Of a stretch of DNA of 24,746 nucleotides, positions 16,774-23,201 are shown piece by piece; the first letter of the stretch is position 1, and every line of letters starts with the position of its first letter. Source of the DNA: Dehalococcoidia bacterium (GTDB lineage Bacteria; Chloroflexota; Dehalococcoidia; Dehalococcoidales; CSSed11-197). Location: positions 1 through 24,746 of the forward strand of contig PUOQ01000109.1 in the NCBI GenBank assembly GCA_003552785.1, in the 5' to 3' direction. A program made the translations under genes and the position numbers. The notes below the pieces were generated by a model. It worked only from the letters and a program-made list of their open reading frames with translations. It was not told the DNA's origin and did not search any database.

Positions 16774-17064
16774 CTAAAACAGAACGGAAACCACAACCAG
16801 TATGAACATTATGATGGCAAATAACACCCCGATCTTTTTAAGTTCCTTAATAAGAATTTCCGGTTTGACTCGCCCCTCAATAATATCTGGTTGAACCTGA
16901 GAATGTTTAGCTGGTGCATATTCCACTGCTACATCTTTGTAAACAACATTGGTCTCACTCGAAGTCTCCGTAGGCATTTTTACTGTTTGCGGGGTTATCG
17001 TCCTTATTTGAGCTCTCTTTTGTTTCTTTTGTTTTTTCGATTTAGCAGACAATGACAGTTGCAC
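16774..17064 (-). CDS. Small tail-anchored membrane protein of unknown function
   Basis: I do not recognise this protein. Its 96 residues comprise a strongly basic N-terminus (AKSKKQKKQKRAQIR), a polar middle rich in Thr, Val and Pro, and a single C-terminal hydrophobic segment (about 79-96, GVLFAIIMFILVVVSVLF) ending the chain, so it is probably tail-anchored with the N-terminus in the cytoplasm. It lies between the recombinase stop and pcm with gaps of a few bases on both sides, which supports a real gene. The start is uncertain: the frame opens with GTG at 17062-17064, but GAGGTG overlapping that codon would better serve a TTG at 17050-17052, which would give 92 residues. The lysine-rich part could bind nucleic acid or lipid; that is a guess. 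Confidence 0.65.
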   Translation of the reverse strand: MQLSLSAKSKKQKKQKRAQIRTITPQTVKMPTETSSETNVVYKDVAVEYAPAKHSQVQPDIIEGRVKPEILIKELKKIGVLFAIIMFILVVVSVLF

Positions 17065-17069
17065 CTCGT

Positions 17070-17984
17070 TTATTTTTGTTTGGCCCTTGGATGAGAATTA
17101 ATATAAGCTCTCTTTATATGTTCGGATGAAACGTGTGTATATACCTGGGTTGTTGAAATATTGGCATGCCCGAGCATTTCTTGTACAGCCCTCAAGTCAG
17201 CCCCGCCACTTAGCATATGGGTAGCAAAACTATGCCGTAATGTATGCGGCGTGACTTTGTTACCCAGGCCGGCTGCTTTTGCGTATGCTTTCAATATCTG
17301 CCACAGGCCCTGCCTTGTAAGTCTATCCCCTCTTTGGTTTACAAATAATGCCTGCTCTGTATCCTTTTGCACCATTTGTGGCCTGGCTTCATTCAGGTAG
17401 TCTTCGACCGATTGAGCGGCGGATGGGTATACAGGAACCATTCTCTCTTTTCTGCCTTTGCCAAAACATCGAACAGTCTTGTTTACCGTATCGACATCAT
17501 ATAGATTAAGTGATACGATTTCACTTACACGCATGCCGCTGGCATATAACAACTCGAGCATCGCGCGGTCCCGTCTGGCTTCAGGAGAGCTAGATTTCGC
17601 AGGTTGACTTAACAATTCCTTAACTTCAGCAATTGAGATTGCATCCGGCAAGCTCTTTCCAACCTTGGGTGACAGTAATTTTTCAGCTGGGTTTTCTTGA
17701 ATTTTCCCCTCAGCCAATAAAAAGTTGAAAAAAGATTTGGTTGCAGCAATTTTTCGCGCAAGAGTGGTTACTGCATAGCCCCTCCCTTTGAGGTCCACCA
17801 TGTAACTTGCCAGACCGTGTTTTCCAAAACTTTCCCATGAAGGCATAACACTTCTATACCTGGCATCACGTTCAACAAATTCAACAAGTTGATATAGATC
17901 ATTTTTATACGCATCAAGGGTATTTACTGAAAACCCCTTTTCTACTTTCAGATAATTGAGAAAACTGTCAACGCTCTCTTGCAC
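17070..17984 (-). CDS. xerC: Tyrosine recombinase of the XerC/XerD type
   Basis: Site-specific recombinase of 304 residues, the usual Xer length, expected to resolve chromosome dimers at dif. The N-terminal SAM-like core-binding domain (about 1-95) precedes a catalytic domain with every active-site residue: Arg152 in ASGMRVSEI, Lys176 in GKGRKERMV, His247 and Arg250 in HTLRHSFATHML, His273 in GHANIS and the nucleophile Tyr282 in TQVYTH. XerC and XerD cannot be separated by eye, so the symbol is tentative. The start is a GTG at 17982-17984 with GAGGG nine bases upstream. It is the first gene of a tight run with the small membrane protein and pcm. There is no partner excisionase or integron/phage context, so a housekeeping recombinase is more likely than a mobile one. 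Confidence 0.9.
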   Translation of the reverse strand: MQESVDSFLNYLKVEKGFSVNTLDAYKNDLYQLVEFVERDARYRSVMPSWESFGKHGLASYMVDLKGRGYAVTTLARKIAATKSFFNFLLAEGKIQENPAEKLLSPKVGKSLPDAISIAEVKELLSQPAKSSSPEARRDRAMLELLYASGMRVSEIVSLNLYDVDTVNKTVRCFGKGRKERMVPVYPSAAQSVEDYLNEARPQMVQKDTEQALFVNQRGDRLTRQGLWQILKAYAKAAGLGNKVTPHTLRHSFATHMLSGGADLRAVQEMLGHANISTTQVYTHVSSEHIKRAYINSHPRAKQK

Positions 17985-18081
17985 TGAACTTAACCCTCAC
18001 TATTTATTCAATGCTATCATATTAACATAACACTCAAAAAATTTAAACACTTGCAACCCATTTTGATTCCACTATTTCCTA

Positions 18082-18110
18082 TTGACGCTTTTTCTTTTTA
18101 GAGTCATACT
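18082..18110 (+). promoter_or_regulatory. Candidate promoter 1 of the alanine-rich protein gene
   Basis: Plus strand -35 TTGACG (18082-18087), 17-base spacer, -10 CATACT (18105-18110). The leader would be about 60 bases. Confidence 0.4.
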
Positions 18111-18115
18111 AATAG

Positions 18116-18144
18116 TTGGTTGAAAATAGTCTTTAAAATATTAT
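18116..18144 (+). promoter_or_regulatory. Candidate promoter 2 of the alanine-rich protein gene
   Basis: Plus strand -35 TTGGTT (18116-18121), 17-base spacer, -10 TATTAT (18139-18144), starting the transcript just before the SD AAAGGAG at 18162-18168. The two candidates lie in tandem. Confidence 0.4.
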
Positions 18145-18175
18145 GTAAACAATATGCTGGTAAAGGAGATCGTCG

Positions 18176-18799
18176 ATGGAAGACAAAGAGAAAGATCACC
18201 AAAATGAACAAACGGAAACCCATTCAGAAGAGCAGCCCCGCACCAGAATACTATCTGTTCCCCTCCCCCAAATACTTGATGAAATGGAAGCAAATATCCG
18301 GGCAGCTGCTGCAGCCGCACACAAGGCTGAAACTGCTGCACGTGAGGCAAAGGATGCTGCCAGCTCATCCACGCAGGCATCTGTAGTAGCCACCCAAAGA
18401 GCTAAAGAAGCTCAAGAAGCCGGTGAAAAAGCTGCAGAACAAGCTACACGTGCTGCTACCGATGCTGCGGCGAAAGCCGAGCAAACCGCAAAATCAGCCA
18501 CTGAAGCTTCTGAGCAAGCTGCACGTAAAGCAGAAGAAGCTGATACAGGAGCACGGGAGGCAATCAAGGCTCTTGAAGAAGCAACAGCTGAAGCGGCTCG
18601 CAAAGGGGAGGAAGTGCGTAAAGCGGGCGAAGAAGCCGCTGACCGGGCTGTAAAAGCAGCCTCCGAAATCGCCGCTCTGGCAATTTATGCCATTCAAGCA
18701 GTTAACGATGCATCTAAAACAACCGCTGAACTTTCGAATGATTTAAGAACTAAAGCTCAAGAAGCGCAGGAGAAAATTAAAGCACTGGAAAACCTCTAG
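18176..18799 (+). CDS. Alanine-rich, long-helix heptad protein of unknown function
   Basis: No family is recognised with confidence. The 207-residue protein is rich in alanine (57 by my count), glutamate and lysine, with no cysteine, no signal peptide and no membrane segment. After a polar N-terminus (about 1-25) and a short ILSVPLPQILDEME stretch, residues about 40-200 should form a long amphipathic helix. From about residue 76 alanines recur on a seven-residue beat (for example ATRAATD, TAKSATE, KAEEADT, GAREAIK), as in alanine coiled coils; LEA-like, apolipoprotein-like or phasin-like helical proteins would look similar. The only large aliphatic cluster is near 164-176 (EIAALAIYAIQAV). A strong SD (AAAGGAG, seven bases from the ATG) and two candidate promoters show it is expressed on its own. 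The repetitive composition also yields long open frames on the other strand, which I take as shadows. Confidence 0.8.
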   Translation: MEDKEKDHQNEQTETHSEEQPRTRILSVPLPQILDEMEANIRAAAAAAHKAETAAREAKDAASSSTQASVVATQRAKEAQEAGEKAAEQATRAATDAAAKAEQTAKSATEASEQAARKAEEADTGAREAIKALEEATAEAARKGEEVRKAGEEAADRAVKAASEIAALAIYAIQAVNDASKTTAELSNDLRTKAQEAQEKIKALENL

Positions 18800-18887
18800 T
18801 TGTAACATTGCACTGAGATATAATATCCATTAGCAAGTGGCAACAAGTTTTTACAAAAAGCCTAAAAGCGGTGTTTAAAGCTATTCT

Positions 18888-20735
18888 ATGATTGATACGA
18901 AAATGGTTAGTTCCAGCCAGGATTTTCTGAAAAGCAAAATTAAATCATTGCCCGCCTCACCAGGCGTTTATCTTATGAGAGATAAGCATAAAAATATTAT
19001 ATATGCGGGCAAAGCTTCAAACTTGCGAAGCAGAGTTGGATCTTATTTTTCATCCAGCACAAAGTTAAGTTTAAAAACTCAAAAAATGGTTGAGGTAATA
19101 TCGGATATCGATGTTTTAATAACTTCTTCCGAAGAAGAAGCTATTGTACTTGAGTTGAATCTGATAAAACAATATCGCCCATATTTTAACATTAACCTGA
19201 AAGACGATAAGTATTTACCTTATTTAAAAATTGACGCTAACAGCCAGTGGCCTAAATTAGAAATCACTCGTCGATTGGATACCGACGGTGCGACATATTT
19301 TGGCCCGTTTGGTTCTTCTCATTCCATTAGAAAGACTATCAATACAATAAAAAAAACGTTTCCGCTCAGGTCATGTAATTACTTAAAGCCAGGGACTAGA
19401 AAGCGTCCATGCCTTGAATATGATTTGGGCTACTGCATGGGCCCATGTGCCGGTATGGTATCACAGCCCGAATACAACAGGGTAGTTTATAACCTTATTT
19501 TATTTTTCCAGGGACACTATCAAGACATAATTAAAAATCTCAACAGGGATATGAAACAGGCATCTAAAGCACTCAATTATGAATTAGCTGCCAGGATAAG
19601 AGACAATATCAGGTATATAGAAGAAATGGCAACTTATCAAAACTTGCCTACCAGGATTAGCGGAGACCAGGATGTTATCGCTATGGCAAGAGACGGAAAG
19701 AATGCTTTCATGCAGTTATTCCTCATTCGAAATGGAAGGCTTACCGGGCGTGAAGGTTTTTTTCTGTATAATATACACTTGGAAAATAATTCCGGCATTA
19801 TGTCTGATTTTGTCAAGCAGTTTTATAATTCTGCCGCAGTTATACCACCGTGCATACTAACTGAATACCCGCTGGATGACAGGGTTGCCATATTGGAATG
19901 GCTTAAATATAAAAAAGGGGGATCAGTAAGAGTTTTAACTCCCTCTAAAGGTCGCAAACGTGAAATTATTAATCTTGCTGCTCAAAATGCAAATCTGAAT
20001 ATTAAGTCCAGCAAATTCAGGTTTCAAACAAAAGATATAAATACAAACGAAGCTTTGAGTATGTTAAAGTCTGCTCTTGGTTTAACCCGTTCCCCGGAAC
20101 GCATTGAAGGTTACGATATTTCCAATTTACAGGGTAAAGACGCCACCGGAAGTATGGTGGTGTTTGAAAAAGGAAAACCTCAAAAAAGCCTCTATCGCCG
20201 TTTTAAAATAAGAACAGTTGAGTTTCCGGACGATTATTCAATGCTAAAGGAGATAATCAATCGGCGCTTCAAGCGCAACAAAGAAAAAGGCAACACCAAT
20301 TGGGGCAGAGTTCCAGACCTGTTAGTTATCGACGGTGGCAAGGGGCAGTTAAATGCAGCCATAGACGCTATAAAAGAGACAGGCCTCGAAGAAGACTTTT
20401 CCATAATTAGTATAGCTAAAGAAGATGAGTCCATATTCATACCCTCATCAAAACAACCTGTCCGGCTAGAACCTTCATCAATAGCTCTGCATTTATTGCA
20501 ACAGGTTAGGGATGAATCTCATAGATTTGCACTCGGGCACCATAGGTCACTGAGAAATAAGAGTAATACCCTGTCTGCTCTGGACAAAGTTCCGGGAATT
20601 GGTCCCAGGCGAAAAAGGGAGCTTTTAACACGTTTCGGATCTATTAAACAAATCAAACTTGCAGATATTGATGAACTCTCTAAGATTAAAGGCGTAACGC
20701 GGGAAAAAGCTAAAGAGCTTAAAGGTTTAATTTGA
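18888..20735 (+). CDS. uvrC: UvrABC system protein C
   Basis: Nucleotide excision repair nuclease that makes both incisions around a lesion marked by UvrA and UvrB. The 615-residue protein has the GIY-YIG domain (GVYLMRDKHKNIIYAGKA, about 27-44), four cysteines at 163, 175, 183 and 187 with the spacing of the reported UvrC iron-sulphur cluster, a UVR motif that binds UvrB (about 206-241, NYELAARIRDNIRYIEEMA), the RNase H-like nuclease domain (GYDISNLQGKDATGSMVVF, VIDGGKGQLNAA) and a C-terminal helix-hairpin-helix pair (VPGIGPRRKRELLTRFGS). Start is the ATG at 18888 or one five codons later; neither has a clear SD. It converges on the HAD gene with 25 bases between stops and no terminator-like hairpin. 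Confidence 0.97.
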   Translation: MIDTKMVSSSQDFLKSKIKSLPASPGVYLMRDKHKNIIYAGKASNLRSRVGSYFSSSTKLSLKTQKMVEVISDIDVLITSSEEEAIVLELNLIKQYRPYFNINLKDDKYLPYLKIDANSQWPKLEITRRLDTDGATYFGPFGSSHSIRKTINTIKKTFPLRSCNYLKPGTRKRPCLEYDLGYCMGPCAGMVSQPEYNRVVYNLILFFQGHYQDIIKNLNRDMKQASKALNYELAARIRDNIRYIEEMATYQNLPTRISGDQDVIAMARDGKNAFMQLFLIRNGRLTGREGFFLYNIHLENNSGIMSDFVKQFYNSAAVIPPCILTEYPLDDRVAILEWLKYKKGGSVRVLTPSKGRKREIINLAAQNANLNIKSSKFRFQTKDINTNEALSMLKSALGLTRSPERIEGYDISNLQGKDATGSMVVFEKGKPQKSLYRRFKIRTVEFPDDYSMLKEIINRRFKRNKEKGNTNWGRVPDLLVIDGGKGQLNAAIDAIKETGLEEDFSIISIAKEDESIFIPSSKQPVRLEPSSIALHLLQQVRDESHRFALGHHRSLRNKSNTLSALDKVPGIGPRRKRELLTRFGSIKQIKLADIDELSKIKGVTREKAKELKGLI

Positions 20736-20760
20736 TTGTTCGTAAATTTACTTAATGTGT

Positions 20761-21573
20761 TTATAGAAAATAATTTTGTATAACTTCAGCTACACCACCG
20801 TTATCGACACTTCCAGTTATTACATCTGCAACAGCCTTAACTTCATCGAATGCATTATCCATAGCTATTCCTAAACCTGCGTCACTCAAAAGAGATAAAT
20901 CATTAAGGCCATCGCCCACAGCGACAACCTTTTCAAGGGGTGTTTTAAAATGATTTGCCAGTTGTTTCAAGGCATTACCCTTTGAAACAACTGGTTCAAT
21001 TATGTTTACAAAATCAACCCCGGGAAAAGCTGGCGAGCGCGCTATGGAAAAACGTAGTTTGCCTGAAAACTTTTTCTTCAATAATTCCGCTTTTTCATAT
21101 TCTTCAGGATAACGAGCTATGGTTTCCATTTTTAATATTTCATATTTTTTCCCCACTTTTTCTATATCATCAAGGGTAATGCAAGCACCAAAAAAGTTTT
21201 TGTGGATTTCATCAGTCCAGTTGGCTTGCTCGGCATAAAACTTATCAATGGTATACATTTCCATATAGATTTTATTTGAACGGGCAAACTCTACGGCTTC
21301 CAGAACCGTTTCACGATCGATTGGTTGGGTACGAACAACCGCTTTAACATCCAGGTCAGAAACCAGGGCTCCGTCTATAAATATATGGAAACCATCAAGT
21401 TGTAATTTACTTAATGACCACTTGCATGCAAGTGGAATCCGGCCTGTAGACAGAGACACTATTACTCCCCTGTCTCGTGCTATTTGAATGGCTTCGATAT
21501 CTTTTTTTGATATATCTCCGTTTGAATCTACCAGGGTGCCATCTACATCCAGTACTAACAATTCGTATTTCAA
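20761..21573 (-). CDS. Cof-type HAD-superfamily phosphatase
   Basis: Hydrolase of the haloacid dehalogenase superfamily, Cof/type IIB group, which dephosphorylates sugar phosphates, nucleotides or cofactors. With the start used here (270 residues) the nucleophile motif DVDGT is at 9-13, motif II is SLSTGR, the motif III lysine lies in VSKGNALKQL, and motif IV is GDGLNDLSLL. The large middle part (about 80-190) is the C2B cap. The N-terminus is uncertain: the frame opens at TTG 21627, ATGs occur near 21597-21600, and the TTG at 21571-21573 gives the usual MKYELLVLDVDGT and follows AAAGG by 11 bases. It is downstream of the FAH-family gene, separated by over 100 bases. The coding region holds an unusual 13-bp inverted repeat. 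Confidence 0.88.
   Translation of the reverse strand: MKYELLVLDVDGTLVDSNGDISKKDIEAIQIARDRGVIVSLSTGRIPLACKWSLSKLQLDGFHIFIDGALVSDLDVKAVVRTQPIDRETVLEAVEFARSNKIYMEMYTIDKFYAEQANWTDEIHKNFFGACITLDDIEKVGKKYEILKMETIARYPEEYEKAELLKKKFSGKLRFSIARSPAFPGVDFVNIIEPVVSKGNALKQLANHFKTPLEKVVAVGDGLNDLSLLSDAGLGIAMDNAFDEVKAVADVITGSVDNGGVAEVIQNYFL
20958..20994. repeat. Strong inverted repeat inside the HAD phosphatase gene
   Basis: CCAGTTGTTTCAA (20958-20970) is repeated as its exact reverse complement at 20982-20994, with 11 bases between. With one bulged T the stem lengthens by two G-C pairs, leaving a six-base loop. It falls on the codons for the conserved VSKGNALKQL motif, so both arms are also constrained by protein sequence. 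Confidence 0.85.
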
Positions 21574-21630
21574 ATAATTACCAACCTTTACAAGCATCAT
21601 GATGGGGGGCGTTATTATTAAACCCAAAGT

Positions 21631-21648
21631 GTATCCAGTCAGGGATAC
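21631..21648. repeat. Short hairpin between the FAH-family and HAD genes
   Basis: GTATCC (21631-21636), six-base loop, GGATAC (21643-21648). No T-run follows on the minus strand, so it is not a standard terminator; it could lie in the leader or linker of the HAD gene. Confidence 0.4.
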
Positions 21649-21708
21649 AACCTGCTATTGTTTTAAATTGATATTTTGCCATCCATCAGATAAATAGCTT
21701 CTATAATT

Positions 21709-22473
21709 CTATCTGCAATTTTCAATAACAGAATTTTTCAATTTGCCGATTTTTGATATTTTCACAATTACATCATCACCCGGTTTCATGGGGCCAATTC
21801 CTGCAGGGGTACCGGTTGCAATAACATCGCCCGGGAGCAATGTCATAACATTTGAAATGAAGTTTATTATTTCTGGTATCGAATATATAAGATCACTGAT
21901 ACTACCTTTTTGCTTGATTACGTTATTCAAATATGTTTCTACCGTCAAGCTGTCTGGCTCGATATCGGTTTCAATCCATGGACCAATTGCAGCAAACGTA
22001 TCAAAGCCTTTGGCCCGGGTCCATTGGCCATCTTTTTTCTGTAAATCTCGTGCTGTTACATCATTAAAACAGGTATAACCCAGAATATACTGTTTGTAAT
22101 CAGAAACTGGCACCCTCCAGGCGACCTTTTTAATTACAAGCGCAAGCTCTCCTTCATAATCAACCCTTGCTGATGCGGAAGGATAAACAATATTGTCTTC
22201 AGGACCTATCAGGGCTGTAGTGGGTTTCAAGAATGTCAGGGGAGAATTAGGAACAGGAAGGTCCATTTCCCTGGCATGCGAATAATAATTCAAACCCATA
22301 GCGATAATTTTTGAAGGCTCACAGGGTGGTAGTAGCCGCACTTCATCAATATTATAGTATTTATCGCTTATATTTATTTCATCATAGGGCTTGCCGGCAA
22401 GTTGATACACTCGATGGTTGTTTACAGTTCCATAAGCTGTATTATCGTTACATGAAAAACGAACTATTCTCAT
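21709..22473 (-). CDS. Fumarylacetoacetate hydrolase-family protein
   Basis: Member of the FAH superfamily, metal-dependent enzymes that cleave or decarboxylate beta-keto and enol acids such as acylpyruvates, or act on 2-hydroxyhepta-2,4-diene-1,7-dioate-type substrates. The 254-residue protein has a short N-terminal domain (about 1-50) and the catalytic fold with MGLNYYSHAREM, the metal ligands Glu107 and Glu109 in VDYEGEL, Asp138 in FNDVTARD, and ATGTPAGIGPMKPGD near the end. The substrate cannot be named from sequence; no aromatic degradation genes adjoin it, and an acylpyruvase or oxaloacetate-related role is possible. The ATG at 22471-22473 lacks an SD but has the usual MRIVRF start. It is divergent from the cobO gene. 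Confidence 0.92.
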   Translation of the reverse strand: MRIVRFSCNDNTAYGTVNNHRVYQLAGKPYDEINISDKYYNIDEVRLLPPCEPSKIIAMGLNYYSHAREMDLPVPNSPLTFLKPTTALIGPEDNIVYPSASARVDYEGELALVIKKVAWRVPVSDYKQYILGYTCFNDVTARDLQKKDGQWTRAKGFDTFAAIGPWIETDIEPDSLTVETYLNNVIKQKGSISDLIYSIPEIINFISNVMTLLPGDVIATGTPAGIGPMKPGDDVIVKISKIGKLKNSVIENCR

Positions 22474-22476
22474 AAG

Positions 22477-22570
22477 GCAACTAATTGTAAGGTTTTAACC
22501 GAATTATGGCAAACCTTAGTCGAACATTGCCATTAATATGCTATGCAAAGCTTGAAAACAAATTAGTTGC
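22477..22570. repeat. Perfect 10-bp inverted repeat flanking the divergent intergenic region
   Basis: GCAACTAATT (22477-22486) and its exact reverse complement AATTAGTTGC (22561-22570), 74 bases apart. The left arm begins four bases before the FAH-family start codon and the right arm lies 16 bases before the candidate cobO -35. It encloses the smaller repeat at 22488-22518. Confidence 0.7.
22488..22518. repeat. Inner 8-bp inverted repeat
   Basis: TAAGGTTT (22488-22495), 15 bases, AAACCTTA (22511-22518). Placed directly upstream of the FAH-family gene, where an operator or leader hairpin could lie. Confidence 0.6.
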
Positions 22571-22586
22571 ATTCAGAAAATATTAA

Positions 22587-22616
22587 TTGACACGTTTTGA
22601 GATAGATTGATAAACT
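22587..22616 (+). promoter_or_regulatory. Candidate promoter of the cobO-FBPase-rdgB operon
   Basis: Plus strand -35 TTGACA (22587-22592, perfect), 18-base spacer, -10 TAAACT (22611-22616). The transcript would begin about 30 bases before the cobO start, leaving no room for a cobalamin riboswitch, and none of its conserved boxes is seen. Confidence 0.5.
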
Positions 22617-22641
22617 GAACGTTACCCGACAATAAAAACTT

Positions 22642-22649
22642 GGGGGGTG
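22642..22649 (+). promoter_or_regulatory. Ribosome binding site of cobO
   Basis: GGGGGGTG, with eight bases between the G-run and TTG at 22656. The frame is open from GTG at 22647, but that codon is part of this SD, so the TTG is the likelier start. Confidence 0.65.
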
Positions 22650-22655
22650 TTTATA

Positions 22656-23192
22656 TTGCCTGAGCCAGATCTCGCCGGGAGTGTTTTAATTTTCACTGGC
22701 AACGGTAAGGGCAAGACTACCGCCGCTATTGGAGCAGCTGTCCGTGCCTCGGGGCATGGTTTAAAATCTCTTATGGTGCTTTTCATGAAGGGGTCGGGTT
22801 TTTGCCATGGCGAGATTACAGCTTTAAGTCAAATTCCAGAGATAGCAGTTAAAAATTTTGGCCATGAGGGCTGGGTGGATAAAAACAACATCAGGCCTGA
22901 AGATATTAAAGAGGCTAAAGCTGCATTACAGTATTCGCGTGAGGCAATTTTGAGCAACCAGTATGACCTTGTTATACTGGATGAAATACACCCTGCGATT
23001 GAATGCGGTCTGGTTGAATACAATGATATTTTGGATATTATCAAGAATCGCCCTTTCAAAGTTTCACTTATTTTAACCGGCCGCAATGCAGATAAAAGGC
23101 TGTTTGAATACTGCGACGTTGTAACACAAATGTCAATGATCAAGCACCAGTATGGACAGGGAATTAACGCCCGAAAAGGGCTTGACTACTAG
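22656..23192 (+). CDS. cobO: Cob(I)yrinic acid a,c-diamide adenosyltransferase, CobO/CobA type
   Basis: Transfers the adenosyl group of ATP to reduced corrinoid, giving the coenzyme form of vitamin B12. With the TTG start it has 178 residues. The P-loop is TGNGKGKTT (14-22), Walker B is VILDE (106-110) followed by IHPAIECGLV, and the C-terminal block LTGRNADKRLF...DVVTQM...IKHQYGQGINARKG is the family signature (the VTEM of many relatives reads VTQM). It may serve de novo synthesis or corrinoid salvage. Its stop codon overlaps the SD of the FBPase gene, so the two are co-transcribed. No other cobalamin genes are in the window. Confidence 0.92.
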   Translation: MPEPDLAGSVLIFTGNGKGKTTAAIGAAVRASGHGLKSLMVLFMKGSGFCHGEITALSQIPEIAVKNFGHEGWVDKNNIRPEDIKEAKAALQYSREAILSNQYDLVILDEIHPAIECGLVEYNDILDIIKNRPFKVSLILTGRNADKRLFEYCDVVTQMSMIKHQYGQGINARKGLDY

Positions 23193-23196
23193 GAGG
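23191..23196 (+). promoter_or_regulatory. Consensus ribosome binding site of the FBPase gene
   Basis: AGGAGG, overlapping the last two bases of the cobO stop and five bases before the ATG at 23202. Confidence 0.8.
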
Positions 23197-23201
23197 TAGT
23201 A

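Noticed and set aside
17070..17984. Recombinase as part of an integrated element
   Set aside because: No att repeats, tRNA, phage or transfer genes nearby; residue pattern and length are those of housekeeping Xer proteins.
18141..18697. Long open frames on both strands across the alanine-rich gene
   Set aside because: They follow from the repetitive GCN-rich codons; only the plus frame at 18176 has an SD, promoters and a sensible protein.
20736..20760. Palindrome GTAAATTTAC between uvrC and the HAD gene as a terminator
   Set aside because: No loop, no GC pairs and no following T-run; ten AT-rich bases can be chance.
22474..22655. Cobalamin riboswitch before cobO
   Set aside because: The region is under 185 bases, the best promoter lies only about 30 bases before the start, and the conserved B12-box sequence is not seen.
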